Positions 8,237-17,523 of a stretch of 54,612 nucleotides of DNA are shown here, one piece after another. Within the stretch, counting starts at the first letter, position 1; each line of letters starts with the position of its first letter. The notes under the pieces were generated by a model. The model was not told the origin of the DNA. It worked only from the letters and a program-made list of their open reading frames with translations, and searched no databases. The stretch covers positions 1-54,612 of the forward strand of contig JBBCJR010000011.1 in NCBI GenBank assembly GCA_037190805.1, given 5' to 3'. The translations under genes were made by a program, and so were the position numbers. The DNA is from JBBCJR01 sp037190805 (GTDB taxonomy: Bacteria > Pseudomonadota > Alphaproteobacteria > Sphingomonadales > Sphingomonadaceae).

Positions 8237-9232
8237 TCAGGTCGGAAGCCGGCGCCTCAGGTCGTCGGGCAGGCGCGCCAGCACCATCAGCCGCGCCGGA
8301 CGCCATAGCGCCGAGAGGGTCAGGAGGGCCGATCCGATGACCAGCGCGGTCAGAGCGAAGTTCATGCCGACACCGCCAAAGGCACGGAACAGCACCGCGA
8401 TTGCATAGAGCACATACCCCAGCGCCGAAACCAGCAGCGCCCGGCGGTCGACCGCCAGTGCGACAACGGCCATGACCAGATAAGCCAGCAGGACCAGCGT
8501 CGCGTGCGCCGCCGTCGCGCGGCCATCGAGCAGGCCCAGAATCTTGAAGATCGGATGCACGATAAGCGGCGCCGCCAGCAAGTGCAGCCAGAAGGCGACG
8601 TCCGATCGCCGGGTCAAGCGGGCGGGATCGCTCATGTCCCAATGCATGGCGAAGGCGAAGACGACGAGACCGACGACCAGCAGCAGGGGCGTCAGCATCG
8701 CCGTCGCGACCGGCACCGCCGCGACAACCAGCGACATGATCAGGCCGACCAGGGCCGCCGTTCCAGCGGCAATGGTGATTGGTACCTTGAACCGGCGCCA
8801 GTGCAGCCAGGCGATGCCCGCGGCGACCGCCGCCGCGATCGGCGTTCCGAACCGTCCCAAGGGATCGAGCAGCATCGCCAGCGCCATGAATGCGCCGCCG
8901 ACGACGCCGAGCAGCAAGAGGATGCTCGGCAAGGCAAGCCGCCGCTTGCGGGTGAAATATTCCCCCAGGCCCCAGCTCGCCGCCGCGACGGCAGCTCCAC
9001 CCGCCCAGCCGACAACCCCGCCGAACAGCCAGGCGAGAGCACCAAGGAGCAGCGCGGCGGCGATGGTGACGAAAATGTCGTTGAAGCCGCTGACGAGCCG
9101 GAACTGCTCTTCGTCCACGGTCGGCGCAGTCGCGCCGGCGGTCAGGAACGCCCGGAACGATGTCGCCGCTTCCGGGCTGAGCGCGCCCGCGGCGACCGCG
9201 TCATCGATATCGCCGTCGCTGAACACCAGCAA
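8237..9232 (-). CDS. Multi-pass membrane protein of unknown function
   Basis: A 331-residue protein with a short soluble N-terminus (about 45 residues, acidic) and roughly ten hydrophobic segments rich in Ala, Leu, Val and Gly. The N-terminal part resembles DUF2157-type membrane proteins, but I do not recognise the family with confidence. The frame opens immediately after the SDR stop: TTG at 9232 is adjacent to that TGA, with an alternative GTG at 9226. The close packing suggests translational coupling to the SDR. No catalytic motif is seen. Confidence 0.6.
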   Translation of the reverse strand: MLVFSDGDIDDAVAAGALSPEAATSFRAFLTAGATAPTVDEEQFRLVSGFNDIFVTIAAALLLGALAWLFGGVVGWAGGAAVAAASWGLGEYFTRKRRLALPSILLLLGVVGGAFMALAMLLDPLGRFGTPIAAAVAAGIAWLHWRRFKVPITIAAGTAALVGLIMSLVVAAVPVATAMLTPLLLVVGLVVFAFAMHWDMSDPARLTRRSDVAFWLHLLAAPLIVHPIFKILGLLDGRATAAHATLVLLAYLVMAVVALAVDRRALLVSALGYVLYAIAVLFRAFGGVGMNFALTALVIGSALLTLSALWRPARLMVLARLPDDLRRRLPT

Positions 9233-10132
9233 TCAGTTACCGTGCAGCCGCTGAGCAATCGCCATCGCCTGCTCACCGCCGGACTGGGGCACGGTTTCAC
9301 CCGCCCGATCCATGATCTCGGCGATGTGGGCGGCAACTCCCTCCGGTGTGCGCTCGCCGTCCGCCAGGGCGGCGCCGCGCGTCATGGTGACGTTGACCGC
9401 GTGGACGACCCCACCCCCGGCGCCAAGGATGGTGTTGGTCGGCGCCCCTTCGGACACCAGGTAGAGCGCTGCCGGAGCGACATTTTCGGGGGCGAACTGC
9501 TTGAACACCGCCTCGGGCAGCAGACCCTCGGTCATCCGCGTGCCGGCGACCGGGGCGATAGTATTGACCTTGACGTCATATTTCGCGCCTTCCAGCGCCA
9601 GGGTCTTGGTCAGACCCGCCAGCGCCAGTTTCGCCGCGCCATAGTTGGATTGGCCGAAATTGCCGTAGAGGCCGGTCGACGAGGCGGTCATCAGAATGCG
9701 ACCGTAATTCTGCTCGCGCATCAGATCCCACACCGCCTTGGTGCAGATGACCGACCCCATCAGGTGGACGTCGACGACGGCGCGGAAATCGTCCAGCTCC
9801 ATCTTGGTGAAGCTCTTGTCGCGCAGGATGCCGGCATTGTTGATCAGGATATGGACGCTGCCCCACTTCTCGCGCGCGGCGGCAACCATCGCCTCGACCT
9901 GAGAGACATCGGTGACACTGGCACCGTTGGCGATCGCCTCGCCCCCGCCAGCTCGGATTTCCTCGACCACTTTTGCAGCTGCATCGGAATGGCCGGTGCC
10001 GTCGCGGGCGCCGCCCAGATCATTGACGACAACCTTCGCGCCACGTCGCGCAAGGTCGAGCGCATAGGCCCGGCCAAGGCCGCCGCCAGCGCCGGTGACG
10101 ATTGCCACCCGTCCGTCAAAGCTGATGCTCAT
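9233..10132 (-). CDS. Short-chain dehydrogenase, (3R)-hydroxyacyl-CoA dehydrogenase-like
   Basis: A 299-residue SDR oxidoreductase. It has the NAD(P) motif VTGAGGGLGRAYALDLA at the N-terminus, NNAG in the middle and the catalytic Ser/Tyr/Lys in the ASSTGLYG...SNYGAAK segment. The insertion VVNDLGG after the first helix and the extended C-terminus are those of the hydroxyacyl-CoA dehydrogenase part of multifunctional peroxisomal-type enzymes, so a role in fatty-acyl or related CoA thioester oxidation is likely. Specificity is inferred. The next gene downstream abuts its stop codon. Confidence 0.8.
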   Translation of the reverse strand: MSISFDGRVAIVTGAGGGLGRAYALDLARRGAKVVVNDLGGARDGTGHSDAAAKVVEEIRAGGGEAIANGASVTDVSQVEAMVAAAREKWGSVHILINNAGILRDKSFTKMELDDFRAVVDVHLMGSVICTKAVWDLMREQNYGRILMTASSTGLYGNFGQSNYGAAKLALAGLTKTLALEGAKYDVKVNTIAPVAGTRMTEGLLPEAVFKQFAPENVAPAALYLVSEGAPTNTILGAGGGVVHAVNVTMTRGAALADGERTPEGVAAHIAEIMDRAGETVPQSGGEQAMAIAQRLHGN

Positions 10133-10211
10133 CCCATTCCTCCTCGAAGCTCTGCTTTTGAGTCGGAATCAGGTCTAACCCAGCTTTACGTTTACGTCAC
10201 CTGCCGATGCG

Positions 10212-10907
10212 TCAGGCCGCGTCCTGATCGAGCGCGTAACCCGCCGAACGGACGGTGCGGATCAGGTCGGACTGGCCCCCGTCGTTGATTGCCTTGCGCA
10301 GGCGCCGGATGTGCACGTCGACCGTGCGGATCTCGATATCGCTGTCATGACCCCATACCGCGTCCAGCAGCCGCTCGCGCGAGAAGACACGGCCCGGATG
10401 CTCCAGGAAATGGCGCAGCAGGCGGAACTCGGTCGGACCAAGCGCCACCGGCCGGCCACCGCGCCGGACACGGTGGGCGGCGGTGTCCATCTCGATGTCG
10501 GCGAAGTTTAGCCCCTCGCCCGCCAGCGCCGGGCGCAGACGGCGGAGCACCGCCTTCACCCGCGCGGTGAGTTCCCGCGGGCTGAACGGCTTCGTCACAT
10601 AATCGTCGGCGCCGGTTTCGAGGCCGCGAATGCGATCCTCCTCCTCCACCCGCGCGGTGAGCATGATGATGGGGATGTTGGCGGTCGCCGGGTCGCGACG
10701 CAGACGACGGCAGACCTCGATCCCCGACAGGCTTTCCAGCATCCAGTCGAGCAGGATGAGGTCGGGCGTCTGTTCACGCGCCAGCAGCAGGGCATCCTCG
10801 CCGTCCGGCGTGCGAACGACGTCGAAGCCTTCGCGATCAAGATTATAGCCGACCAGTTCGGCCAGTGCGGGGTCGTCTTCGACCAGAAGGACGCGACCTG
10901 CGCTCAT
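10212..10907 (-). CDS. phoB: Phosphate regulon response regulator PhoB
   Basis: A 231-residue OmpR-type response regulator. The receiver domain carries the acidic pair D11-D12, the phospho-acceptor D54 (ILLDWMLE) and the conserved KPFSPREL loop. The C-terminal winged helix contains LLDAVWGHDSDIEIRTVDVH, the standard PhoB recognition region. Phosphorylated PhoB binds Pho boxes, one of which is visible at 16282-16299. The start at 10907 is chosen from family alignment; AGAAGTGAG lies upstream. It is the last gene of the phoR-pst-phoU-phoB unit, one base after phoU. Confidence 0.93.
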   Translation of the reverse strand: MSAGRVLLVEDDPALAELVGYNLDREGFDVVRTPDGEDALLLAREQTPDLILLDWMLESLSGIEVCRRLRRDPATANIPIIMLTARVEEEDRIRGLETGADDYVTKPFSPRELTARVKAVLRRLRPALAGEGLNFADIEMDTAAHRVRRGGRPVALGPTEFRLLRHFLEHPGRVFSRERLLDAVWGHDSDIEIRTVDVHIRRLRKAINDGGQSDLIRTVRSAGYALDQDAA

Positions 10908-10908
10908 C

Positions 10909-11622
10909 TCACTTCTCCTCCACGATCTCCACGCCGGTGATATCCTCACCGCGGGCGCGGTCGCCAAGATATTCGCCACGCGCCGCAAAATAGACCATCT
11001 CGGCGATGTTGGTGGCATGGTCGCCGATCCGCTCGAGATTCTTGGCGATGAACAACAGGTGGGCGGACGGCGTGATGTTGTGCGGGTTCTCCATCATGTA
11101 GGTGAGGAGCGCCCGGAAGATGCTGTTGTAGAAATCGTCGACATGGCGGTCGCGCTCACGGACCTGCGCGGCCAGTTCGGCATTGCGCTGGGCAAAGGCG
11201 TCCAGCGAGGCCTTGACCAGATTGCCGGCCGCCCGGCCCATGTCGGGCAGGATGGCGACCGCATCGATCCGCGACACCTCGGCCAGCAGCGGCACGCGCT
11301 TGGCGATGTTCTTGGCATAGTCGCCGATCCGTTCGACCACGCCCGAAATCTTGAGCGCGGCGACGACTTCGCGCAGATCGTCCGCCATCGGCGCACGCAG
11401 CGCCATGATCCTGACGGCCTGACGCTCGATCTCGACTTCCAGCTCGTCGATGCGGCGGTCGGCCTCGACGATCCGCTGGGCACCGTCCAGGTCGCGGCGG
11501 ACAAGGGCCTGCATGGCGCCGGTAATCGCCGCTTCGGCAAGGCCGCCGATTTCGGAGACCAGCGCGCGCAGCTGCTTCAGATCGTCGTCGAACGCGGTGA
11601 CGGTGTGACCGGTGGTGGCCAT
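10909..11622 (-). CDS. phoU: Phosphate signalling protein PhoU
   Basis: A 237-residue helical protein made of two PhoU repeats, each with an E/D-rich metal-binding helix (visible in RIGDYAKNIAKR and in RIGDHATNIAEM). PhoU links the Pst transporter to the histidine kinase PhoR and dampens PhoB activation when phosphate is plentiful. The start at 11622 follows GAGGAGAGAG; longer frames upstream overlap pstB and are not needed. It lies 11 nt after pstB, the usual arrangement. Confidence 0.95.
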   Translation of the reverse strand: MATTGHTVTAFDDDLKQLRALVSEIGGLAEAAITGAMQALVRRDLDGAQRIVEADRRIDELEVEIERQAVRIMALRAPMADDLREVVAALKISGVVERIGDYAKNIAKRVPLLAEVSRIDAVAILPDMGRAAGNLVKASLDAFAQRNAELAAQVRERDRHVDDFYNSIFRALLTYMMENPHNITPSAHLLFIAKNLERIGDHATNIAEMVYFAARGEYLGDRARGEDITGVEIVEEK

Positions 11623-11633
11623 ATACTCTCTCC

Positions 11634-12446
11634 TCAGCCGTAACGGCCGGTGATGTAATCCTTGGTCCGCGTTTCCCGAGGATTGGTGAAGATGTCGGAC
11701 GTATCCCCATACTCGACCAGGGTGCCGAGGTGGAAGAAGGCCGTCTTCTGGCTGACGCGGGCAGCCTGCTGCATGTTGTGGGTGACGATGACGATCGCAT
11801 AGCGGCCGCGCAGTTCGTGGATCAGTTCCTCGATCTTGGCGGTGGCGATCGGGTCGAGCGCCGAGCACGGCTCGTCCATCAGGATGACTTCCGGGTCGAC
11901 GGCGATGGCGCGGGCGATGCACAGGCGCTGCTGCTGGCCGCCGGACAGCGCGGTGCCGCTGTCGCTCAGCCGGTCCTTGACCTCATCCCACAGGCCCGCG
12001 CGGCGCAGCGACTGCTCGACGACGCGATCCATGTCGGCCTTGGCCTCGGCCAGGCCGTGGATGCGGGGGCCATAAGCGACGTTCTCGTAGATCGACTTCG
12101 GGAACGGATTGGGTTTCTGGAACACCATGCCGACCCGGGCGCGCAGCTGCACGACATCCATGCCGCTGGCATAGATATCCTCGCCATCAAGGCGGATCTC
12201 GCCGGTCACCCGCGCGCTGGCGACGGTATCGTTCATGCGATTGAGCGTGCGCAGGAACGTCGACTTGCCACAGCCCGACGGACCGATGAAAGCAGTGACG
12301 TTCTCCTGGTCGACGTCGATCGAGACGTCGCGGATCGCCTGCTTGTCGCCATAGAAGACGTCGACGCCGCGCGCCGTCATCTTGAGGTCGCGGCTCACCG
12401 TCGAATGCTGGTGCGCGGCTAGATCGTTCAGACTGATATCGTTCAT
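11634..12446 (-). CDS. pstB: Phosphate ABC transporter ATPase PstB
   Basis: A 270-residue ABC ATPase. Walker A is GPSGCGKST, the signature motif is LSGGQQQR and Walker B is VILMDEPCSALDP, followed by the H-loop VTHNM. It powers phosphate uptake through PstC-PstA. ATG12446 has GGTGAG just upstream. A GTG at 12455 overlapping the pstA stop (GTGA) would add three residues and is also plausible. Confidence 0.95.
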   Translation of the reverse strand: MNDISLNDLAAHQHSTVSRDLKMTARGVDVFYGDKQAIRDVSIDVDQENVTAFIGPSGCGKSTFLRTLNRMNDTVASARVTGEIRLDGEDIYASGMDVVQLRARVGMVFQKPNPFPKSIYENVAYGPRIHGLAEAKADMDRVVEQSLRRAGLWDEVKDRLSDSGTALSGGQQQRLCIARAIAVDPEVILMDEPCSALDPIATAKIEELIHELRGRYAIVIVTHNMQQAARVSQKTAFFHLGTLVEYGDTSDIFTNPRETRTKDYITGRYG

Positions 12447-12451
12447 GGGGC

Positions 12452-13732
12452 TCACCAGCGGCGTTCAAAGCGGTTGCGGAGATAGATGGCGACGGCGTTC
12501 ATCGTCAGCAGGAAGGCCAGCAGCACGATGATCGCGGCAGAGGTTTTCTCGACGAAGCCGCGGCTGACCTCGTCCGACCACAGGAAGATCTGGACCGGCA
12601 GCACGCTCGACGGCGATGTCAGGCCGTCGGGCGGCGCGGCGACGAAGGCACGCATACCGATCATCAGCAGCGGCGCGGTTTCGCCAAGCGCGCGGGCCAT
12701 GCCGATGATGGTGCCGGTGAGGATGCCCGGCAGGGCCAGCGGCAGGACGTGATGGAACACAACCTGGACCGGCGAGGCGCCCACCCCCAGCGCCGCGTCG
12801 CGGATCGACGGCGGCACCGACTTGATGGCGTTACGCCCGGCAATGACGATCACCGGCAGGGTCATCAGCGCCAGCGTCAGGCCACCCACCAGCGGCGCCG
12901 AACGCGGCAGATGGAAGGTGTTGAGGAACACCGCCAGGCCCAGAAGGCCGAAGATGATCGACGGTACCGCGGCGAGGTTGTTGATCGACACCTCAATCAG
13001 GTCGGTCCAACGGTTCGAGGGCGCATATTCCTCGAGATAGAGCGCAGCGAGCACGCCGATGGGAAAGGACAGCAGCAGCGTGACGATCATCGTCAGCAGC
13101 GAACCCTTGAACGCCCCCCAGACGCCAACCAGCGTCGGATCGGTCGCGTCGGCTCCAAGCAGGAAGTCGAGGTTGAACACGGTGCGAAGGGCGTCCGCCG
13201 ACTTCAACCGCTGATGGACGGCATCGCTCTCGGCGTTGCCGTGACCCTTGGCGGCCAGATCGATCGTGGTCGCGGCCGGTACCCAGATGTCGGCCTGACC
13301 ATTCAGAACAGCCGGATCGGCCTTTATCGCGTTGCGCACCTTCAGCCAGGCGCCATCCGACAGCATCCGGGCCCCGCCGTTGCCGAACGCGGCATCAGCG
13401 GCGGCCACCGTGACGCCTTCGATGTCGGCAGCGGCCAGCGTGGCATCGGCCTCCGGCCCCGCCAGCATGGCCTGGTCGATGAGAAGCGTCGAACGGGCGA
13501 AATCCACCGGCAGGCGAACCTCGGTTCGCATGAAACCGCTGGCCCCGTTCATCACCATGGTGATGAGCAGAAAGGCGAGGAAGCCGGCGGACATCGCGAC
13601 CGCGGCAAAGCCGAGGGCGCGGAACCGGCGTTCCGCCGCATAGCGCCGGCGAATGCGGCTCTGCATCGCCGCGCCGCGCCAGTCGGTGGGCACGCGCGCG
13701 GGTGCCTGCTGGGAGAGGGTGAGGTCAGTCAT
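12452..13732 (-). CDS. pstA: Phosphate ABC transporter permease PstA
   Basis: A 426-residue permease. One N-terminal membrane segment is followed by a soluble periplasmic domain of about 130 residues (DUF3333-like, as in other alphaproteobacterial PstA), then the transport core with several membrane spans and the coupling loop LGVGASPVQVVFHHVLPLA. It pairs with PstC to form the channel. Its start overlaps the end of pstC by 8 nt. Confidence 0.93.
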   Translation of the reverse strand: MTDLTLSQQAPARVPTDWRGAAMQSRIRRRYAAERRFRALGFAAVAMSAGFLAFLLITMVMNGASGFMRTEVRLPVDFARSTLLIDQAMLAGPEADATLAAADIEGVTVAAADAAFGNGGARMLSDGAWLKVRNAIKADPAVLNGQADIWVPAATTIDLAAKGHGNAESDAVHQRLKSADALRTVFNLDFLLGADATDPTLVGVWGAFKGSLLTMIVTLLLSFPIGVLAALYLEEYAPSNRWTDLIEVSINNLAAVPSIIFGLLGLAVFLNTFHLPRSAPLVGGLTLALMTLPVIVIAGRNAIKSVPPSIRDAALGVGASPVQVVFHHVLPLALPGILTGTIIGMARALGETAPLLMIGMRAFVAAPPDGLTSPSSVLPVQIFLWSDEVSRGFVEKTSAAIIVLLAFLLTMNAVAIYLRNRFERRW

Positions 13733-15110
13733 AGGCTTCGCGATATTTCTTCACGATCCGGAGGGCGACGATGTTGAGCAGCAGCGTCACCACGAACAGG
13801 ACGAGCCCGAGCGCGAAGGCGGCAAGCGTCTTGGCGCTGTCGAATTCCTGGTCGCCGGTCAGCAGCTGGACGATCTGGGTCGTCACGGTGGTGACGCTGG
13901 CAAAGGGATTGGCGGTGAGGTTCGCGGCAAGGCCGGCGGCCATGACGACGATCATCGTCTCGCCGATCGCGCGGCTGACGGCGAGCAGCACGCCGCCGAC
14001 CACGCCCGGCAACGCCGCCGGAACCAATACCTTGCGGATCGTCTCGGACGGCGTGGCGCCCATCGCCAGCGACCCGTCGCGCATGGCGTCGGGGACCGCG
14101 GCGATCGAATCGTCGGCCATCGAGGAGACGAACGGGATGATCATCACGCCCATCACGACACCGGCGGCAAGCGCCGATTCCGACGAGGCGTTGGGAATGC
14201 CGACCATGACCGCGAAGTCGCGGATCGCCGGCGCAACGGTCAGCGCGGCGAAATAACCGTAAACCACGGTCGGGACGCCGGCCAGGATTTCCAGCAGCGG
14301 CTTCATGATCTGCCGCGTCTTCCGGCTGGCATATTGGGTGAGGTAGATGGCGCTCATCAGTCCCAGCGGGATGGCGACGATCATCGAGATGATCGCGCCG
14401 ATGAAGATCGTGCCCCAGAACAGCGGCAGCGCCCCGAAGGCCCCGGACGACCCGACCTGATCGGCACGGATCGCGGTCTGCGGGCTCCAGTTGAGGCCGA
14501 ACAGGAACTCCACCGGCGACACGCGCGAGAAGAAGCGCAGCGATTCGAACAGCAGCGACAGGACGATGCCGACCGTGGTCACGATGGCGATCAACGAAGC
14601 GACCAGCAGCGCCCCCATCACCAAGCGTTCGACCCGCGTCCGTGCCCGAAAATCGGCATTGAACCGCGTCCAGGCATAGGCGCCGCCAGCAAAGGCGAGG
14701 ATCAGGGTGATGGCGCCGCCAATCAAGCCGAACTCGTTGCGCGCGGCACGATAGGCATCGACATATTTATCGGCGTTCGGGTTGAACGCACCGGCGATCC
14801 GCCCCTCCGCCAGCCCCCGGATTTCGCCCAGCATGGCGCTGCGCTCCATCGGCGTCGCGGGCAGGTCCGCGGGGGCGATGGACGCGACCGTCTGTTCGAC
14901 GACCAGACCGGGGGCGATGCCACTCCAGACGGCAAGAAACAGCAGCGCCGGCACCGCCGCCCACAGGGCGACATACCAGCCATGGTAGCTGGGCAGCGAA
15001 TGGAGACGCCGACCCTCGCGATGGCTAAGCGCCCTGGCGCGGGCGCGCGCACTGAGCCAGCCGACCAGCGCCAGTCCCGCGACCAGAAACAACAGGGCCA
15101 GTGACGACAT
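13725..15110 (-). CDS. pstC: Phosphate ABC transporter permease PstC
   Basis: A 461-residue permease, longer than the E. coli protein because of an N-terminal region with two extra membrane spans and a soluble stretch, as is common in alphaproteobacteria. The EAA-type coupling loop reads MGATPSETIRKVLVPAALPG. It partners PstA, with which it overlaps by 8 nt. pstS lies 40 nt upstream. Confidence 0.93.
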   Translation of the reverse strand: MSSLALLFLVAGLALVGWLSARARARALSHREGRRLHSLPSYHGWYVALWAAVPALLFLAVWSGIAPGLVVEQTVASIAPADLPATPMERSAMLGEIRGLAEGRIAGAFNPNADKYVDAYRAARNEFGLIGGAITLILAFAGGAYAWTRFNADFRARTRVERLVMGALLVASLIAIVTTVGIVLSLLFESLRFFSRVSPVEFLFGLNWSPQTAIRADQVGSSGAFGALPLFWGTIFIGAIISMIVAIPLGLMSAIYLTQYASRKTRQIMKPLLEILAGVPTVVYGYFAALTVAPAIRDFAVMVGIPNASSESALAAGVVMGVMIIPFVSSMADDSIAAVPDAMRDGSLAMGATPSETIRKVLVPAALPGVVGGVLLAVSRAIGETMIVVMAAGLAANLTANPFASVTTVTTQIVQLLTGDQEFDSAKTLAAFALGLVLFVVTLLLNIVALRIVKKYREAYD

Positions 15111-15150
15111 ATTCAGCGTTCCGTTCCTTAGCGCCGTACCCTGCCCGGCA

Positions 15151-16212
15151 TTATTTCAGCCCGGCGGGGTCGAGGGGCGTCAGCTTGGTCGCGATCTCCG
15201 CGTTCTTGGCCCGGACGTCCTCGGTCGCGGCCACCAGACCGCGGCGCGGCAGATAGCCTTCCGGGCCCCAGGCGCTGTCACGGGCATATTCGGCCACGAA
15301 TTCCTTGAGGCCGGGGACGGCATTCAGATGCTCGCCTTTCACATAGATGTAGAGCGGCCGCGCACCGGGATATTTGAAGGTCGAGACGGTCTCGTAGGTC
15401 GGCTCCACCCCATCCATCGCCACGCCCCGAACCTTGTCGGTATTTTCCTCGAGGAAGCTGAAGCCGAAGGCACCCAGCGCGCCGGGATTGGCTTCGATCT
15501 TCTGAACGATGAGATTGTCGTTCTCGCCCGCCTCGATATAGGCGCCGTCCTCGCGGATGCGGGTACAGATGTCCTTGTGCTGGTCCTCGTTGCTGTCCTT
15601 CAGCGCCTTCATCGCCGGATCGGTGTCGCAGCCAGGCGTCAGGACCAGTTCGGTCAGCGAGTCGCGGGTGCCCGAGGTCGGCGGCGGACCATAGACCTGG
15701 ATCTTCACCGCCGGCAGCGACGGGTCGATGTCAGACCACAGCTTTGCCGTCTGCTCCTTGCCGAACGGGTTTGCGGCCAGCGCCTTGTAAACCTGCTCCT
15801 TGGTCAGCGCGATCGGAGCGGCCTTGCGCGATTCCGCCAGCACCAGGCCATCAACGCCGATCTGAACCTCGATGACCGATTTGACGCCATTGGCGGCGCA
15901 GGCATCATACTCCGATTTCTTCAGCTGGCGCGAAGCGTCGACCACGTCGGCGAACTTCGCGCCGACGCCGCCGCAGAACAGCTTCACGCCCGCGCCGGTG
16001 CCGGTCGATTCGACGACTGGCGCCTTGAAGCCGGTATTCTTGCGAACAAACTGTTCGGCCACGGCGGTCGAGAACGGAAACACGGTCGAGGAGCCGACGA
16101 TATGGACATAGTCGCGCGACGCGCCACCAGCTCCCGAATCGCCACCGCCGGATTGGCCACAAGCGCCAAGAGCGAGGGCGCAGGCCGTAACCCCGAGAAA
16201 CCGTGCCGTCAT
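15151..16212 (-). CDS. pstS: Phosphate-binding lipoprotein PstS
   Basis: A 353-residue periplasmic phosphate receptor. The signal ends in a lipobox (LALGAC, Cys18), so it is predicted to be membrane-anchored instead of free. The phosphate-binding GSSTVFPFS segment lies near residue 40, and a second ligand region is TSGTRDSL. AACGGAGGG is placed well before the ATG. A Pho box 70 bp upstream (16282-16299) indicates direct PhoB control. Confidence 0.94.
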   Translation of the reverse strand: MTARFLGVTACALALGACGQSGGGDSGAGGASRDYVHIVGSSTVFPFSTAVAEQFVRKNTGFKAPVVESTGTGAGVKLFCGGVGAKFADVVDASRQLKKSEYDACAANGVKSVIEVQIGVDGLVLAESRKAAPIALTKEQVYKALAANPFGKEQTAKLWSDIDPSLPAVKIQVYGPPPTSGTRDSLTELVLTPGCDTDPAMKALKDSNEDQHKDICTRIREDGAYIEAGENDNLIVQKIEANPGALGAFGFSFLEENTDKVRGVAMDGVEPTYETVSTFKYPGARPLYIYVKGEHLNAVPGLKEFVAEYARDSAWGPEGYLPRRGLVAATEDVRAKNAEIATKLTPLDPAGLK

Positions 16213-16246
16213 TGAAACCCTCCGTTCAGCGGTGCTGGCACGCCGG

Positions 16247-17404
16247 CTAGGCGTTGGAGGCGTCGCCTATGTTACGGCCGGATGACGCTTTTATGACACC
16301 GGCCACGGACGCCGTCTGCGCGGGCAAAAGCACCTCCACCGTCGTGCCCACGCCCACCTCGCTCAGAATGTTGAGGGTGCCGCGATGCCGCTCGACGATA
16401 TGCTTGACGATGGCAAGCCCGAGGCCGGTACCGCCCAACGACCGGCTACGGCCGGCATCGACACGATAGAAGCGCTGGGTCAGCCGGGGCAGGTGCTCGG
16501 CCGCTATGCCTTCGCCCTGGTCGACGACCGCCAGCCGGACGGTTGCCGGGCCGCGTGGTCCCAGCTCGATCCGCACCGGGGTTCCCGGCCGGCCATATTT
16601 CAACGCATTGCCGACCAGGTTGTGGAGCAGCTGGCGCAATTGCGCCCGCTCTCCGGCAACCGGCGCAACGCCACCCTCCGCCTCGTCGACCAGGATGACG
16701 GGAAGCTTGTCGATCGCCCGGTCGGCGACAATCCCTATGACTTCGTTGATCAGCGCCCTCAGATCGACCGCCTCCGCCGGCGCGCGATGCTTGTCGGCTT
16801 CGATGCGCGACAACGACATCAGGTCGTCGACCAGGCGGGTCATCCGCTCCGCCTCCTCGCGCATGATGCCCAGAAAACGGTCGCGCACGGCTTCATCGGT
16901 TCCGGCCGGCCCTTCCAGCGTTTCCACGAAGCCGAGCAGCGTCGCCAGCGGGGTCCGCAACTCGTGGCTGGCATTGGCAACGAAATCGGTACGGCTGCGC
17001 TCGATGGCGCGCGCGGCGCTGCGATCGATCAGGCGGATCAACTGTCCGTCCTCGAGTGGGGCGACATTCAGTTCCCAGACGTCGTCGGAGCGGTTGAGGC
17101 CGGTGATCTCGATCGACCCGGCCGCACTGTCGACGATGGCCGTCATCGCCGCCGGGTGGCGCAGGACGACGCGGATATCCTCGCCCTCGATATGTTCGCC
17201 CAGCAGACGGCGCGCGGCCGCGTTGGCCGTGCTGACTCGCCGCCGCCCGTCAAGGCACAGAACCGGATCGCTGATCGCCTCGACGACTCCAGCCGCCGTC
17301 GGTTCGGCCGGTACAGCCACGGCCGCGACGTCGGGGACCGCGACTCCGGTCTGCTCCTGGCCCCGCAGCATGGTCTTGAAACGATCGACAAAGGATGTGG
17401 GCAT
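16247..17404 (-). CDS. phoR: Phosphate regulon sensor histidine kinase PhoR
   Basis: A 385-residue histidine kinase: PAS-like domain (about 38-125), HisKA with the phospho-acceptor H147 in FVANASHELRTPLATLLG, and HATPase with N box LVGNALKYG and G boxes DQGEGI and GLGLAIVKHI. It phosphorylates PhoB. No transmembrane segment is visible at the N-terminus, and the frame closes 20 codons upstream without adding one, so this PhoR appears soluble, unlike the E. coli protein. It heads the phoR-pst-phoU-phoB unit, and its 3' end contains the pstS Pho box. Confidence 0.88.
   Translation of the reverse strand: MPTSFVDRFKTMLRGQEQTGVAVPDVAAVAVPAEPTAAGVVEAISDPVLCLDGRRRVSTANAAARRLLGEHIEGEDIRVVLRHPAAMTAIVDSAAGSIEITGLNRSDDVWELNVAPLEDGQLIRLIDRSAARAIERSRTDFVANASHELRTPLATLLGFVETLEGPAGTDEAVRDRFLGIMREEAERMTRLVDDLMSLSRIEADKHRAPAEAVDLRALINEVIGIVADRAIDKLPVILVDEAEGGVAPVAGERAQLRQLLHNLVGNALKYGRPGTPVRIELGPRGPATVRLAVVDQGEGIAAEHLPRLTQRFYRVDAGRSRSLGGTGLGLAIVKHIVERHRGTLNILSEVGVGTTVEVLLPAQTASVAGVIKASSGRNIGDASNA
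16282..16299 (-). promoter_or_regulatory. Pho box (PhoB operator) for pstS
   Basis: Read on the minus strand, two 7-bp direct repeats (GTGTCAT and GCGTCAT) are separated by AAAA. This is the 11-bp periodicity of the PhoB operator, consensus CTGTCAT-N4-CTGTCAT, with one or two mismatches per repeat. It lies about 70 bp before the pstS start, inside the last codons of phoR. A TAACAT that could be a -10 element follows 7 bp downstream. It implies a phosphate-starvation promoter separate from phoR expression. Confidence 0.65.
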
Positions 17405-17523
17405 CGCGGTCCAGTCTAGGAGGGAATTGCGACGGTTTGAAGCGATGTCGGCGAAGGCGCGTTAACCATGACTTCTCGCCCTGCATTGGAAATCAGTGTA
17501 ATCGATGTCGAAACAGGGTGGGT

